Source: Texcoconibacillus texcoconensis
GTDB taxonomy: Bacteria; Bacillota; Bacilli; Bacillales; Salisediminibacteriaceae
Reading direction: 5' to 3'
Assembly: GCF_014202575.1 (NCBI RefSeq)
Contig: NZ_JACHHB010000001.1
Coordinates: forward strand, 62,001 to 126,000
Length of the DNA stretch: 64,000 nucleotides
Below are positions 42,885 through 52,625 of this stretch, piece by piece. The translations under genes and the position numbers were made by a program. The number at the start of each line of letters is the position of its first letter. Within the stretch, counting starts at the first letter, position 1. The notes under the pieces are model-generated. The model searched no databases. It was not told the DNA's origin and was given only the letters and a program-made list of their open reading frames with translations.

Positions 42885-42975
42885 AGCTCGCGGACATACG
42901 TTCCGTTATTTCAACCAAACACGTCATTTTTAGGGTTCAGACAGACAATGTCCAGAGCGAACAAAACAGTGGAAA
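42885..42975. repeat. Dispersed GGACAT/TCCGTTATTT repeat, second locus
   Basis: GCGGACATACGTTCCGTTAT followed by TTCAACC...CAGACAATGTCCAGAGCGAA: the same family as at 37190-37400 and 58160-58262. Intergenic. Confidence 0.6.
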
Positions 42976-43026
42976 TTTACACATTTCCGCCACTATTAAA
43001 GGAATACGTGCTAAAATGAACGCTGT

Positions 43027-44754
43027 GTGATCAAGAAAATGCTTCATACAATCATTGAAAATTTTAAAATAAGGAAGATGATAAACTTGTTGATGTATTT
43101 ATTACCATTATTATTTCTAAATGTTAATCCGCTGGCCTGGATTTACGAAAGAAATGCTTTATTTTACAAGGAGCAAGTTCTCCGTTTAATCATTGGAGCG
43201 ATTTACACATTTGTCGTATTTTATATTTTCCTCATCGATGTGACACTTGATGCCGCGTTTGCATGGTATGCCGTCGTTGTTGCTTTAAACTTCTTTATTT
43301 CTTCCTTTAGAAAAAAGCGAACAAATATGGAGTTAAACATCCTTTCAGGAATGGGCGTTATCTTGATTTTAGCTGCGGGTTATTTCACGTTTATCAATCC
43401 GATATTTACAGCTAGCGAAAGAAACGAAATCCCGGAAGCAGAAGTCTCTCAAGAACAGTTAGAACCTATTAACGAAGAAAACATTCGCGTCGTTCCTTAT
43501 GAATACGCGAGATATCAATCAGAAGTTGTCTTTGGTAGTCTTGATAACTATGCATTTTATAGCTTAGGTGAGTCTTCGATTCAAAAAATTGACGATGAAC
43601 TATTTTGGGTGACACCGATTGAGTACTCCGACTTTTTCCGTTGGATCAGAACAGACAGTGTGCCAGGTTATATCGCTGTGAGTGCAGAAGACCCGAACGA
43701 CCAGGCGGAGCTTGTCGATGACTATGAAATGACGGTTGTTCCTTCAGCATTCTTTGGTGAGAATTTAAAACGACATGTCAGAAGGTCGTATCCAGAAGAG
43801 ATTTTAATTGGTACGTCATTTGAGCCCGATGAAGATGGCCATCCTTATTACGTGTATTCTTATGCGAATTATCAACATTTCCGTCATGGAGCAAAAGCCG
43901 AAGGTGTCATTGTTGTTGATGCTGTCACAGGGGAAATGGAAGACTACGCTTTAGGTGAAATGCCAGCCTTTATTGACCAAGGGATCGCCGAATCAATTAG
44001 CTATAACTACAACCAATGGTTCGGTTGGTACAAAAATGGGTTTTTGAACCGTTTCTTAGGACGTGAAGGCGTTCATGAACCGAGAAGAGAAGAATTAATC
44101 GGTGTGTTCAATGAAGATTTAGATATGCACTGGTTTGTTGACCACGAAAGGCCAACAGGTGAAGGAAACACGATGGTTGGTTTTTCAATGATCAATGCCA
44201 GAACGGGTGAAATGACTTATTATGAAGGTGCAAGTGGGATTTTAAATGGTGAAGCCTCCCGCAGCCTCGTCGACAGAACGTTTGAACGAGAAAATTGGGT
44301 TGGTACGCAACCTGTTTTATATTCGATTTATGAAGAATATACATGGGTTGTTCCCGTTGTCGACCGAAATGATAACTATAGAAAACTGGCACTCGTCCAC
44401 GCCGACAGCGGCAATGTCGTCTACGGAGACACGAGACGGGAAGCCTTTGATGAATATCAGTATATGCTAGCGACCGACTTACAAAGTGATGCGGATATTC
44501 CAACAGATGTCGCCAATGAAGTCGTTGAGACAAAAACTGTGCTTCGAGTCAGTATTACAGAAGGTGAAGATGGTCAAGTAATTCGTCTCCTTTTCGAAGA
44601 TGACGACCGCATTTTCACAATTACCTCTAGCGAATCAACGATGGCAACCTTCATCGAACCGGGTGATCAATTAGAAATCAACTATATTGATACAGAAGAA
44701 CAAAATATATCTATTCAAGAATTTACGAACTTGACGTTGGAAGAACAAGAATAA
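43027..44754 (+). CDS. Multi-pass membrane protein with a large extracytoplasmic domain, unknown function
   Basis: Up to 575 aa: four N-terminal helices (about 20-130; one contains VVFYIFLIDVTLDAAFAWYA), then a roughly 430-residue outside domain. That domain has repeating beta-rich modules that look alike: GVIVVDAVTGEMEDYALG, MVGFSMINARTGEMTYYEGA and LALVHADSGNVVYGD (PepSY-like G-x-x-x-V-D-x-x-T-G-x-x turns), each linking a predicted strand pair. I do not recognise a named family; a role in binding or restraining an envelope enzyme is possible. The GTG start at 43027 has no clear RBS, and ATG 43078 after AAGGAAG is an alternative. Confidence 0.65.
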   Translation: MIKKMLHTIIENFKIRKMINLLMYLLPLLFLNVNPLAWIYERNALFYKEQVLRLIIGAIYTFVVFYIFLIDVTLDAAFAWYAVVVALNFFISSFRKKRTNMELNILSGMGVILILAAGYFTFINPIFTASERNEIPEAEVSQEQLEPINEENIRVVPYEYARYQSEVVFGSLDNYAFYSLGESSIQKIDDELFWVTPIEYSDFFRWIRTDSVPGYIAVSAEDPNDQAELVDDYEMTVVPSAFFGENLKRHVRRSYPEEILIGTSFEPDEDGHPYYVYSYANYQHFRHGAKAEGVIVVDAVTGEMEDYALGEMPAFIDQGIAESISYNYNQWFGWYKNGFLNRFLGREGVHEPRREELIGVFNEDLDMHWFVDHERPTGEGNTMVGFSMINARTGEMTYYEGASGILNGEASRSLVDRTFERENWVGTQPVLYSIYEEYTWVVPVVDRNDNYRKLALVHADSGNVVYGDTRREAFDEYQYMLATDLQSDADIPTDVANEVVETKTVLRVSITEGEDGQVIRLLFEDDDRIFTITSSESTMATFIEPGDQLEINYIDTEEQNISIQEFTNLTLEEQE

Positions 44755-44767
44755 GGTCTGTAAATGT

Positions 44768-44818
44768 TAGAAAAACGCATTGATTTTCACACTGGAAATC
44801 ACATGCGTTTTTTTAATG
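44768..44818 (+). terminator. Terminator
   Basis: AAAACGCATTGATTTTC / GGAAATCACATGCGTTTT with seven Ts, 15 bp after the membrane protein gene. Confidence 0.85.
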
Positions 44819-45027
44819 CAATATTAAATTTTATCACCATATAGTCGAAAACTATCATAAAAATTAACACCCCTATTCATGGTTGGAAATAAATATATCC
44901 ATCTCGTGATTTTCCATGTGAATTGAACTGCTAATAAGAAGGTTTTGGATATTTATGTTAAAATAAAAATATATTAGACATTAACATTAATTGCATTTGT
45001 AGCAGGGAATTATTAAAGGAGAATTTT

Positions 45028-45315
45028 ATGTTTTTATATTTGTTGATGATTATTTTACTAATAATAAGTTTTGCAAGTTTTAGTGCAGCAGACAAAGCAG
45101 AAAAAGAGAAAAAAGGTTCAAGATTTACATTTAGTGTCACTTTAGCTATAATGCTACCATTTATTATCGAAGGAACTGTACAAAGCTTGAGAACAGCACA
45201 AATTATAAGTGGAACTTCCTTTTTTATTATATTATTTTTTGCTTTACCTAGCATTCTTTTTACAACACTGCAGCTTATTCTTTATGATATTGGATTCACG
45301 AAAAATAAAAGGTGA
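45028..45315 (+). CDS. Small membrane protein, unknown
   Basis: 95 aa with three helices; a charged loop AADKAEKEKKGS after the first and a basic end FTKNKR. AAAGGAG is 8 nt before the ATG. Stand-alone gene; no family recognised. Confidence 0.55.
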   Translation: MFLYLLMIILLIISFASFSAADKAEKEKKGSRFTFSVTLAIMLPFIIEGTVQSLRTAQIISGTSFFIILFFALPSILFTTLQLILYDIGFTKNKR

Positions 45316-45494
45316 TTTAAATAAGTCGATAAAAAAGCTTGTGCAATCCCAAGCTAATAGCGAAGTTCATCACATGAAAAGGTGCTGTCAAACCTCCTCT
45401 TCTTTAAACTCTTGCCTATTTTCGTCATTTGACTACCCCACTATTAGACAATTCACATAGGATAAGAGGAAAGTATCAAGAGAGGAGACTAAAT

Positions 45495-46022
45495 ATGTAC
45501 GGTCATCCACACTTTTATCATCACGGATATCAGCCAATGTATCATCACTGGCAACTCCCTTATTGGCCTCATCACCATTGGGGTCATCATTACGAACACA
45601 ATATGATCAAAGACTATGGTTCTCAACCTTTTGTCGTTGATATTGAGGAAGTTACAAAGCAGAACAATACTTTTCGCACCGCTTTATGGACAGGACAGCA
45701 TTTACAATTAACGTTAATGAGTATCGGCGTTGGCGAAGATATCGGATTAGAAGCTCATCCAAACTTGGATCAATTCATCCGCATTGAACAAGGCCAGGGG
45801 ATCGTTCAAATGGGTGACAGCCCATCTCATTTAAACTTTCAACAAGAAGCCTTTGCTGATTATGCAATCTTCATCCCTGCTGGAAAATGGCACAATCTCA
45901 CAAATACAGGAAATGTCCCAATTAAACTGTACTCGATTTACGCCCCACCCGAGCATCCATACGGAACAGTTCATGAAACAAAAGACATTGCTATGGCTTC
46001 CGAAGAACATCATCATTATTAA
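45495..46022 (+). CDS. Cupin-domain protein with a His/Tyr-rich N-terminus
   Basis: 175 aa. The first 40 residues are extraordinarily rich in His, Tyr and Trp (MYGHPHFYHHGYQPMYHHWQ). A single cupin follows: LWTGQHLQLTLMSI, GLEAHPNLDQFIRIEQGQG (metal-ligand region) and FIPAGKWHNLTNTGN. The start is ATG 45495 after GAGGAGACTAAAT. Similar Bacillus cupins carry such His-rich heads and may be spore-associated; the head could bind metal. The TTGACT at 45437 may be a -35 box. A strong terminator follows. Confidence 0.8.
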   Translation: MYGHPHFYHHGYQPMYHHWQLPYWPHHHWGHHYEHNMIKDYGSQPFVVDIEEVTKQNNTFRTALWTGQHLQLTLMSIGVGEDIGLEAHPNLDQFIRIEQGQGIVQMGDSPSHLNFQQEAFADYAIFIPAGKWHNLTNTGNVPIKLYSIYAPPEHPYGTVHETKDIAMASEEHHHY

Positions 46023-46042
46023 ACACGCCGCTTAACTTAAAA

Positions 46043-46092
46043 TAGGACGGTGCTTATGTTTCTTTTCCTCAAGAAACAGCACCGTCCTATCT
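46043..46092 (+). terminator. Terminator (bidirectional) between cupin gene and sda
   Basis: AGGACGGTGCT...AGCACCGTCCT extended by TTTCTT/AAGAAA, a stem of about 17 bp. It serves the convergent cupin and sda genes. Confidence 0.85.
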
Positions 46093-46094
46093 CC

Positions 46095-46259
46095 TTACAT
46101 GTTATTTTCCGTATGATCAGTAATCACAGACAACTGTGAAACATCTATTTTCCTGCTTCGGATTTCATTTTCCAATATTGTTAGAAAATCCAAATCCAAA
46201 TTTAATTCAATTGATTTTTTATATGCCTCTATCAATGCTTCATCAGTTAGAAGATTCAT
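46095..46259 (-). CDS. sda: Sporulation histidine-kinase inhibitor Sda
   Basis: A 54-aa protein with the Sda pattern: MNLLTDEALIEAYKKSIELN, LDFLTILENEIRSRKI, forming the helical hairpin that binds the dimerisation domain of KinA-type kinases and blocks sporulation when replication is perturbed. B. subtilis Sda is 46-52 aa. AAGGTCAG lies 6 nt before ATG 46259. It is convergent with the cupin gene. Confidence 0.85.
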   Translation of the reverse strand: MNLLTDEALIEAYKKSIELNLDLDFLTILENEIRSRKIDVSQLSVITDHTENNM

Positions 46260-46625
46260 GATTTACTGACCTTTCTATCATCCATGTTCTTCTTAGGATA
46301 CGTGCTTGTCTTCTTTAAGGATAACATCCTGCCTTCCTCCTTGCTCCACTATGTGCCTATTTCTTGGGTTGTAGGGGCGACTGCACTACTACAGTTTTCA
46401 CTCACAATAAATTTTATCGATAATAAAGAAAACATCATAGTGGCTAAAAGCCACATTGAGGGATGATAAAATTTGATAAAATGCTATTCGGGATATTAGA
46501 AACATTATTACCCTAGAAAAGGTAGTATTTACCGCATCCCATATCCATTGAATTATGTTTTAATTTTTATATACCTTTTTAGGACAAGTAAATGATACTT
46601 TAAGGTCAAGGAACGGAGGTTAGTT

Positions 46626-47435
46626 TTGCTGCATAAAAATTGGTTGATTGAACTCCGAAAATCGAAAAAAATGACACAAGAAGAAGTTGCCGCAGCTGCG
46701 TATATTAATAGAGCTTATTATTCACAGATCGAAACAGGAAAGCGTACTCCTAGTCTCGATGTAGCTATTAATATTTCACAGGTACTGGGTTTTGACCCAT
46801 TCATGTTCTTTCAAGATCATTTTCATGCCCGTACACCGGAAGATGATCTGAATTATTCCATTTGCGCAAGTTTTAAAGCAATTGAGAACAGCAGTATCGT
46901 ATACCTATATAATCATCCAGAAAGCTATCTTCAAAATGTGATTTCTTTTCTTATAACTGCCGTCGAAAAAGAAATCCATTGTTTAATTATTGATGATGAT
47001 AACAACATACATCATATTCATAAGCAGCTTGAATCTCTTTTTTCTGAAAATAAACATTATAAGAAAAATTATATTCATATAATAAGTAGGCAACAAATTA
47101 TAAATAACAACCATAAACGGACCGTTGAGACATTCCTTAACCTCCAAAGGCAATTCCAAGCCGTTCGTATATGGATAAATGAACAAAAGTTTAATGAAAA
47201 TGATTGGCTTCGCACCTTGGAAAACCATTTAAATCAGAAACAATTAGCAAACTTTGAAAATGTATTTCTTTTACGTTCATACAATGCGTCGATGATTTCA
47301 GCGAAAGCTAACATCACGATGATGAGGTTATACCCATATATAATGACTGATTTTGAAATCGTCTCTTCACCATTGTATAGCGCTAATAACCATTCAATTA
47401 TTTTCCCTTCCCTGTTCATTCAAGATAATATGTAA
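46626..47435 (+). CDS. XRE-family transcriptional regulator with a C-terminal sensory-like domain
   Basis: 269 aa: N-terminal helix-turn-helix (LRKSKKMTQEEVAAAAYINR, YYSQIETGKRTPSLDVAINI), then a 190-residue alpha/beta domain resembling MEDS-type sensory domains (SSIVYLYNHPESYLQNVISF, HCLIIDDDNNIHHI). TTG start 46626, 7 nt after GGAGG. The XRE half would bind DNA; the ligand is unknown. The gene stands alone, and the obvious candidates for control are the neighbouring small coat-like genes. Confidence 0.78.
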   Translation: MLHKNWLIELRKSKKMTQEEVAAAAYINRAYYSQIETGKRTPSLDVAINISQVLGFDPFMFFQDHFHARTPEDDLNYSICASFKAIENSSIVYLYNHPESYLQNVISFLITAVEKEIHCLIIDDDNNIHHIHKQLESLFSENKHYKKNYIHIISRQQIINNNHKRTVETFLNLQRQFQAVRIWINEQKFNENDWLRTLENHLNQKQLANFENVFLLRSYNASMISAKANITMMRLYPYIMTDFEIVSSPLYSANNHSIIFPSLFIQDNM

Positions 47436-47598
47436 ACAAGGGTATCCCCCTTTATATCAATGAGCCATAGCACGAATTTTTAAATCCTTCAATGAAAAAG
47501 ACATTGGAGGATTTTTACGACCGAAAGCATGTTAATTTGTCCTTTTCCAAAACACTGCATACGATACATTAGAGGAAATTCAAAAGAGGTGATCTCGT

Positions 47599-47814
47599 AT
47601 GTATCAACATTGGTATTATCATTATTGGGGACACTATCCTCCCCCAACCTATGCCTACCCAAACCATGGTTATGGTCCGGGATTTTATCACATCGAGCCT
47701 AATCATTTCCATGCTCAACCAGGGCCCTTTGTCAGCTATCCAAACACCCCACCTGTTCATCCATCGCATAACCCTTCAAATTCAGGAAATATTCCCATAT
47801 ATCTCCTCACTTAA
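47599..47814 (+). CDS. Tyr/His/Pro-rich small protein, possible spore coat component
   Basis: 71 aa: MYQHWYYHYWGHYPPPTYAY, PNHGYGPGFYH and a Pro/Ser/Asn-rich tail. Composition resembles small coat proteins of Bacillus and the His-rich head of the cupin protein at 45495. AGAGGTGATCTCGT precedes the ATG. No domain can be named. Confidence 0.6.
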   Translation: MYQHWYYHYWGHYPPPTYAYPNHGYGPGFYHIEPNHFHAQPGPFVSYPNTPPVHPSHNPSNSGNIPIYLLT

Positions 47815-47884
47815 ATGATGATTATGCATTTCTAATTGCTCATCAAGACATAATAATCAATCACAAACGAATCTAGGGAGTGAA

Positions 47885-48061
47885 ATGATGGCTAACGATC
47901 ATCAAAAGAAACAACAGAAAACCGTATTTAAAGATAATCAAGATATGACTCCAGAAGGAAAATTGCCAGGTGGGCGTGAAGATCGAAGTGATCAATTAAG
48001 AAAGGTGAATTCTGAGGACATTCGCTTCAAGAACGCGGATGAAATCTATGATGAATACTGA
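47885..48061 (+). CDS. Small hydrophilic protein (58 aa), unknown
   Basis: MMANDHQKKQQKTVFKDNQD, MTPEGKLPGGREDRSDQLRK and an acidic end ADEIYDEY. Charged and Gln-rich without a hydrophobic core, like several small Bacillus proteins of mature spores. AGGGAG precedes two adjacent ATGs (47885, 47888). A terminator follows at 48073. Confidence 0.6.
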   Translation: MMANDHQKKQQKTVFKDNQDMTPEGKLPGGREDRSDQLRKVNSEDIRFKNADEIYDEY

Positions 48062-48072
48062 ATGTATTCAGA

Positions 48073-48100
48073 AAGGTGCAGTATAAATGTACTGCACCTT
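48073..48100 (+). terminator. Terminator
   Basis: AAGGTGCAGTA-TAAAT-GTACTGCACCTT, a near-perfect 11-bp stem. It lies 12 bp after the small gene and 22 bp from the convergent P-type ATPase stop. Confidence 0.8.
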
Positions 48101-48121
48101 AAATATACCCGTTAATGGAAT

Positions 48122-50800
48122 TCACACCTTCAACTTCACTACTTTCCTCGTGATCCACTTTTCAATTTCAACGATCACAAAAACAGCGAATCCGATAACA
48201 ATCGGGAACACCCAATATTCGGCATCGATTGGCACTGTACCTAAGGCTGTGTTCATAAACGGGATGTACGTGACGCCTAATTGAATGAGAATGAGAAGAG
48301 CGGAAACTAAAAAGGCGATTTTATTTGAAAAAAAGTCTTTATTGAAAACGAAATTTCGTTCGTTTCTACAGTTAAATAAGTGGAACAATTGAACCATGAC
48401 TAAAGCTTGTAATGTAACCGTGTTGACAACCGCTTGATCATAACCACTTTGTATCAAATCAGCATTCATCGTCAAAATGCCACCACCAGCTATTAAAGAA
48501 ACAAAGGCGATCCGAAAGATATAATAACCGCTTAATAACTTCTCATCTGGTTCACGTGGCGGGCGCTCCATCGTCCCTTGTTCTATTTTCTCAAAGGCAA
48601 TCGCAAGTGATATCGTCACAGCGGTAACCATATTTATCCAAAGAATTTGCACTGGCGTGAGCGGCATCATCGCACCAAATAAAATGCTCGCGAAGATGAT
48701 AAAAGATTCTGTTCCATTCGTCGGTAAAATAAATAGGATCGTCTTCTTTAAATTATCGTACACCCGTCTTCCTTCTCGGACGGCGTTGACAATCGTTTTG
48801 AAATTATCATCGACAAGAACCATTTCTGAAGCATCCTTTGATACTTCCGTTCCTTTTATGCCCATCGCAACACCGATATCTGCACGTTTTAATGCAGGCG
48901 CGTCATTGACACCATCTCCTGTCATCGCACAAATATGGCCTTCTTCTTGTAATGCTTGCACGAGCTGTAATTTATTTTCCGGGCTTGTCCGAGCAAAAAT
49001 ATCACACGACTTCGCTGCTGCGTGGAATTCTTCTTCCGTCATATCATCAAGGTCTCGACCTTCAATCGCTTGTACGTGACCGCTATTTTCATCTCCTATA
49101 CCCATTTCCTTACCGATGGCTACAGCAGTATCTTTGTGGTCACCAGTAATCATCTTAACGGTTACGCCTGCTTTTTTACATTCCTCTACAGCGTAGATCG
49201 CCTCTTCTCGAGGAGGATCAATGATACCAGCTAAACCAAGCAAGGTCATTCCTGATGCGACATCTTCATGGTTAACATTTGTCTGCTCTTGAGGAACCTT
49301 TTTCATTGCTGCACCAATGATTCGCCGCCCCATTTTCGCATGCTTTGACATGACCTCTTCCCAAACGCTCCGTTCTTCTGAACCTGCCTTTAAACCAACC
49401 ATATCGAAAAGGCGGTCTGGGGCACCTTTTACGTAAATCACCTTTTCCCCATCATCTTTTTCTACTAACGAAGCCATATATTTATATGAAGAATCAAATG
49501 GAATCGTAGCCATTCCTTCTAAGCGTGGGATGGGTTGATTCGCTTTTTCAGCAAGCGTTAACAGACAACTTTCCGTCGGCTCCCCAGCCGTTACCCACTC
49601 CCCATCTTCGGTTTGCTCTAAACTTGCTTCATTGACGGTTTTGACACATGTTAAAAAATCTTCTAATGTGTCATCCGTTTTAATATCTATTTCTTCCTCT
49701 CCATCTTGAATCTCACCATAAGGGGCATAACCAACCCCCGTAACTTTCAATTCTCTATCAGGTAAAATAACTGAGGTAACTGTCATTTCATTTTTCGTTA
49801 ACGTTCCTGTCTTATCGGAACAAATCACAGAGACCGCACCTAGCGTTTCTACAGATGGCAAGTTCCGAACGATCGCTTTGTTTCTTGCCATCGTTTGCAC
49901 ACCTAAGGCAAGAATAATCGATAGAATCGCCGGTAATCCTTCTGGTATCGCCGCCACAGCCATTCCGATCACAGCGAGTAACAATTCTGCTGTCGCATAG
50001 TCATGGATAAAATAACCAAAGATAAACAACAAGACCGTCGCGACTAAAATAAATACAGAAATCATTTTGCCAAACTTCGCTGTTTGTTGTAACAATGGGG
50101 TTTTGATTTCTTCGACTTCTGCTAAAGACGTATTAATTTTTCCAATTTCCGTATAGGATCCTGTAGATATGACTACCCCTAAGCCAGAACCTGATGCAAT
50201 TGTCGTCCCTGAAAACACCATATTGGTTCGATCCCCTAAAACGGTATCTTCATCCAAAACAGCCACGCCTTTTTCTACTGGAACAGATTCTCCTGTTAAC
50301 GGGGACTCTTCTGCTTTTAAGTTATCCGCTCGAAACAGACGAATATCGGCTGGGATTTTATCACCAGGACTTAAAACAACGATATCCCCTGGGACAACGT
50401 CCTTAGCCTGGATCTCCATCCGCTTGCCATCGCGAACGACATTCGCCTTTGATGACAAAAGTTTTTTAATCCCATCTAATGCTTTTTCTGCTTTACTTTC
50501 TTGAATGTAGCCGATGGTCGCATTAATAATCACAACGAGCAGAATGATCGTTGTATCGAGGTAGTGGCCTAAAAAAATCGTAATCATGGCTGCAATGAGA
50601 AGAATATAGATGAGCACATCGTGAAAATGACGAATGAATTTCTTCCACTTAGGCTCTTTTTCTCCTTCCGGTAGCTCATTCGTACCGTATTTTTCTAAGC
50701 GCCCCTCGGCTTCTTCCTTTGTTAAACCTGTTTTTTTGTTGGTTTGAAAATGGCGTATCGCGTCATCTGCTTCAATATGGTACCACTTTTTCTCTTCCAT
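48122..50800 (-). CDS. P2A-type cation-transporting ATPase (PacL/CtpF-like)
   Basis: 892 aa: actuator domain (ESPLTGES), M4 with AAIPEGLPAILSI, phosphorylation site CSDKTGTLTKNE, nucleotide domain (VIYVKGAPDRL), hinge GDGVNDAPALKRADIGVAMG and six C-terminal helices. The start is ATG 50800 after GAGGGG. The M6 sequence LWINMVTAVTIS lacks the Asp of the SERCA NxxTDxxPA motif, as in CtpF-like pumps, so calcium specificity is not certain; Ca2+, Mn2+ or Na+ are possible. Membrane-located, stand-alone. Confidence 0.92.
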   Translation of the reverse strand: MEEKKWYHIEADDAIRHFQTNKKTGLTKEEAEGRLEKYGTNELPEGEKEPKWKKFIRHFHDVLIYILLIAAMITIFLGHYLDTTIILLVVIINATIGYIQESKAEKALDGIKKLLSSKANVVRDGKRMEIQAKDVVPGDIVVLSPGDKIPADIRLFRADNLKAEESPLTGESVPVEKGVAVLDEDTVLGDRTNMVFSGTTIASGSGLGVVISTGSYTEIGKINTSLAEVEEIKTPLLQQTAKFGKMISVFILVATVLLFIFGYFIHDYATAELLLAVIGMAVAAIPEGLPAILSIILALGVQTMARNKAIVRNLPSVETLGAVSVICSDKTGTLTKNEMTVTSVILPDRELKVTGVGYAPYGEIQDGEEEIDIKTDDTLEDFLTCVKTVNEASLEQTEDGEWVTAGEPTESCLLTLAEKANQPIPRLEGMATIPFDSSYKYMASLVEKDDGEKVIYVKGAPDRLFDMVGLKAGSEERSVWEEVMSKHAKMGRRIIGAAMKKVPQEQTNVNHEDVASGMTLLGLAGIIDPPREEAIYAVEECKKAGVTVKMITGDHKDTAVAIGKEMGIGDENSGHVQAIEGRDLDDMTEEEFHAAAKSCDIFARTSPENKLQLVQALQEEGHICAMTGDGVNDAPALKRADIGVAMGIKGTEVSKDASEMVLVDDNFKTIVNAVREGRRVYDNLKKTILFILPTNGTESFIIFASILFGAMMPLTPVQILWINMVTAVTISLAIAFEKIEQGTMERPPREPDEKLLSGYYIFRIAFVSLIAGGGILTMNADLIQSGYDQAVVNTVTLQALVMVQLFHLFNCRNERNFVFNKDFFSNKIAFLVSALLILIQLGVTYIPFMNTALGTVPIDAEYWVFPIVIGFAVFVIVEIEKWITRKVVKLKV

Positions 50801-51258
50801 GAGCTTCCCCTCTTTCATGTGCCCACCTTTTCTAGGTGTGGAAACGTGAAGTTACTGGCAAATTTTATGTTGATTTAGGGCTGTGATTGCTGACGTGAAA
50901 ATAATGACTTTGATGTGAAATTTTGAGAGACAAGTGATTTCATGATGAAAGGCTGTCATGATCGTTAGTGGTGAGTTTTGTTTCACTTAAACATCGGGGA
51001 TAAACCTTTGAATGTTTAAAATGGAAGCGCTCGAATTCGAGTGAAACAAAAAGATTTAATTAAATTATAATTGATATTTCAAGAAAAAGGTGGAAATTCA
51101 AAGAGTTTTCAAAATAATGTTAAAAATTTCACGTTAGCTATCACTTTGTTTTCTCACGCTATCATCTTGGTATATAATAGCCTTGCTGTTTTAAAGCTAG
51201 ATAAGAGATGGTCATGCGTAAAACCATCGTTTGTAAACATACATAAGGAGTTTTATTG
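50801..51258. other. Intergenic region between divergent ATPase and MFS genes
   Basis: About 460 bp with no gene I can support. It contains the promoters of both divergent genes. Noted: GAAGCGCTCGAATTCGAGTG at 51026-51045 with an internal CTCGAATTCGAG palindrome, and AAGGAG before the MFS start. Confidence 0.4.
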
Positions 51259-52476
51259 ATGTTTTCTGAAGGTTCGCTATTAAGAAACCGTTCGTTTCTT
51301 TTCGTTTGGGTCGCCGGCCTTTGTGTGATGCTCGGCTTTTCAATGTTCTTTTTATCTGTATCTTGGTTTATTGTGGATGTATTAAAACAACAAGCCGTAC
51401 TAGGTATCGTTCTCATGTCAATGTCCATTCCAAGGGTTATCATGATGATCTATGGCGGGGTTTTAGCTGACAAAGTAAGAAAGTCTCTCATCATGTTTGT
51501 AACGAACTTGATGCAAGTAGGGATTATGGTTGCATTGATTATTTTGTTTCTAAATGGCTGGCTCAACATGACTTCATTAATCGTGATTGCCTTAATTTTT
51601 GGATTTTTAGATGCATTCTTCTTCCCTGCTGTATCATCGATGATCCCAATCATTGTCCGAGAAGATCAATTACAGCGGGCAAATTCTTTATTTCAAGGTT
51701 CAACAGAATTAATGTTTATCATCGGACCACTCATTGCAGGTATTCTTTTAACGATTGGCGACTTTACACTCACCTTTTCGGCTTCAGCCTTCTTAATCTT
51801 TTTATCAGCAGTTTTTGTATTTCCACCGCTCATCAATGACCCGAAGCCTGATAGAACAGAAGATCAACAAAGTGCACTCAAAGACCTCAAAGTAGGCCTT
51901 CGTTATGTGAGACAATCGCAGATACACAGGACAGGTACGCTATCTATTGTGATTGTGAATTTATTTTTGCTAGGACCGATCCTCATCAGTTTTCCAATTC
52001 TCGTCGAAGCACTTGGCGGAACGCCCTTCGAACTAAGTTTATTTGAAGGCGGGTTGTCAGTTGGGACATTTTTAGCAAGTATTTTGATCGTCATTTGGAA
52101 TGTGCAAAAGCAGCGAGGAAAGCTTGTATTCACTTCACTTTTAATCAGTTTTGTCTTGTTCATCATGTTTAGTCAATTTGAAACATTACCCGTTCTCGTA
52201 TTATTAGCCGGGTTGACAGGGTTCGTGGGGATGTTTGTCTACTTACCAACCGTCACGATGGTTCAGGAAAAGACAGATAAAGATAAGCTCGGGAGGGTAA
52301 TGAGTCTTATTACATTAGCTGCAAGTGGCTTTGAGCCGATCGCATTTGGGCTCATTTCAATTCTTGTGGCGATGGATTTGCCAATCCAAACCGTCTTGGC
52401 TTTATCTGGTGTTTTTGGCCTATTGCTGAGCTTTCTACTCGTTTGGAAAAGCAAAGGTTTTCGGCAGCTCGATTAG
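51259..52476 (+). CDS. Major facilitator superfamily exporter
   Basis: 405 aa with 12 predicted helices in two halves. It starts MFSEGSLLRNRSFLFVWVAG, has the MFS loop GGVLADKVRKS between TM2 and TM3, a charged central loop (DPKPDRTEDQQSALKDLK) and TM11/12 at the end. Start ATG 51259 follows AAGGAG; TTG 51256 is less likely. It resembles MFS_3/multidrug or siderophore exporters. Substrate unknown. Confidence 0.88.
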   Translation: MFSEGSLLRNRSFLFVWVAGLCVMLGFSMFFLSVSWFIVDVLKQQAVLGIVLMSMSIPRVIMMIYGGVLADKVRKSLIMFVTNLMQVGIMVALIILFLNGWLNMTSLIVIALIFGFLDAFFFPAVSSMIPIIVREDQLQRANSLFQGSTELMFIIGPLIAGILLTIGDFTLTFSASAFLIFLSAVFVFPPLINDPKPDRTEDQQSALKDLKVGLRYVRQSQIHRTGTLSIVIVNLFLLGPILISFPILVEALGGTPFELSLFEGGLSVGTFLASILIVIWNVQKQRGKLVFTSLLISFVLFIMFSQFETLPVLVLLAGLTGFVGMFVYLPTVTMVQEKTDKDKLGRVMSLITLAASGFEPIAFGLISILVAMDLPIQTVLALSGVFGLLLSFLLVWKSKGFRQLD

Positions 52477-52477
52477 A

Positions 52478-52516
52478 AAAGACCCAACTGTTCGCTTTTA
52501 AACTGTTGGGTCTTTT
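52478..52516 (+). terminator. Terminator of the MFS gene
   Basis: AAAAGACCCAAC...GTTGGGTCTTTT, a 12-bp stem directly after the stop. Confidence 0.9.
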
Positions 52517-52625
52517 ACATGATTGGAGAGCTCGCCAATCAACTTCATTATACGTTTCACGATATCTAAAACAAGGTCAATCATATGTTATGATGGGAAG
52601 AGAATCACGTCACGGAGGGTGATCT

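Noticed and set aside
46284-46466. 60-codon plus-strand hydrophobic frame
   Set aside because: No ribosome binding site and no recognisable similarity; it lies in the promoter region between sda and the XRE gene.
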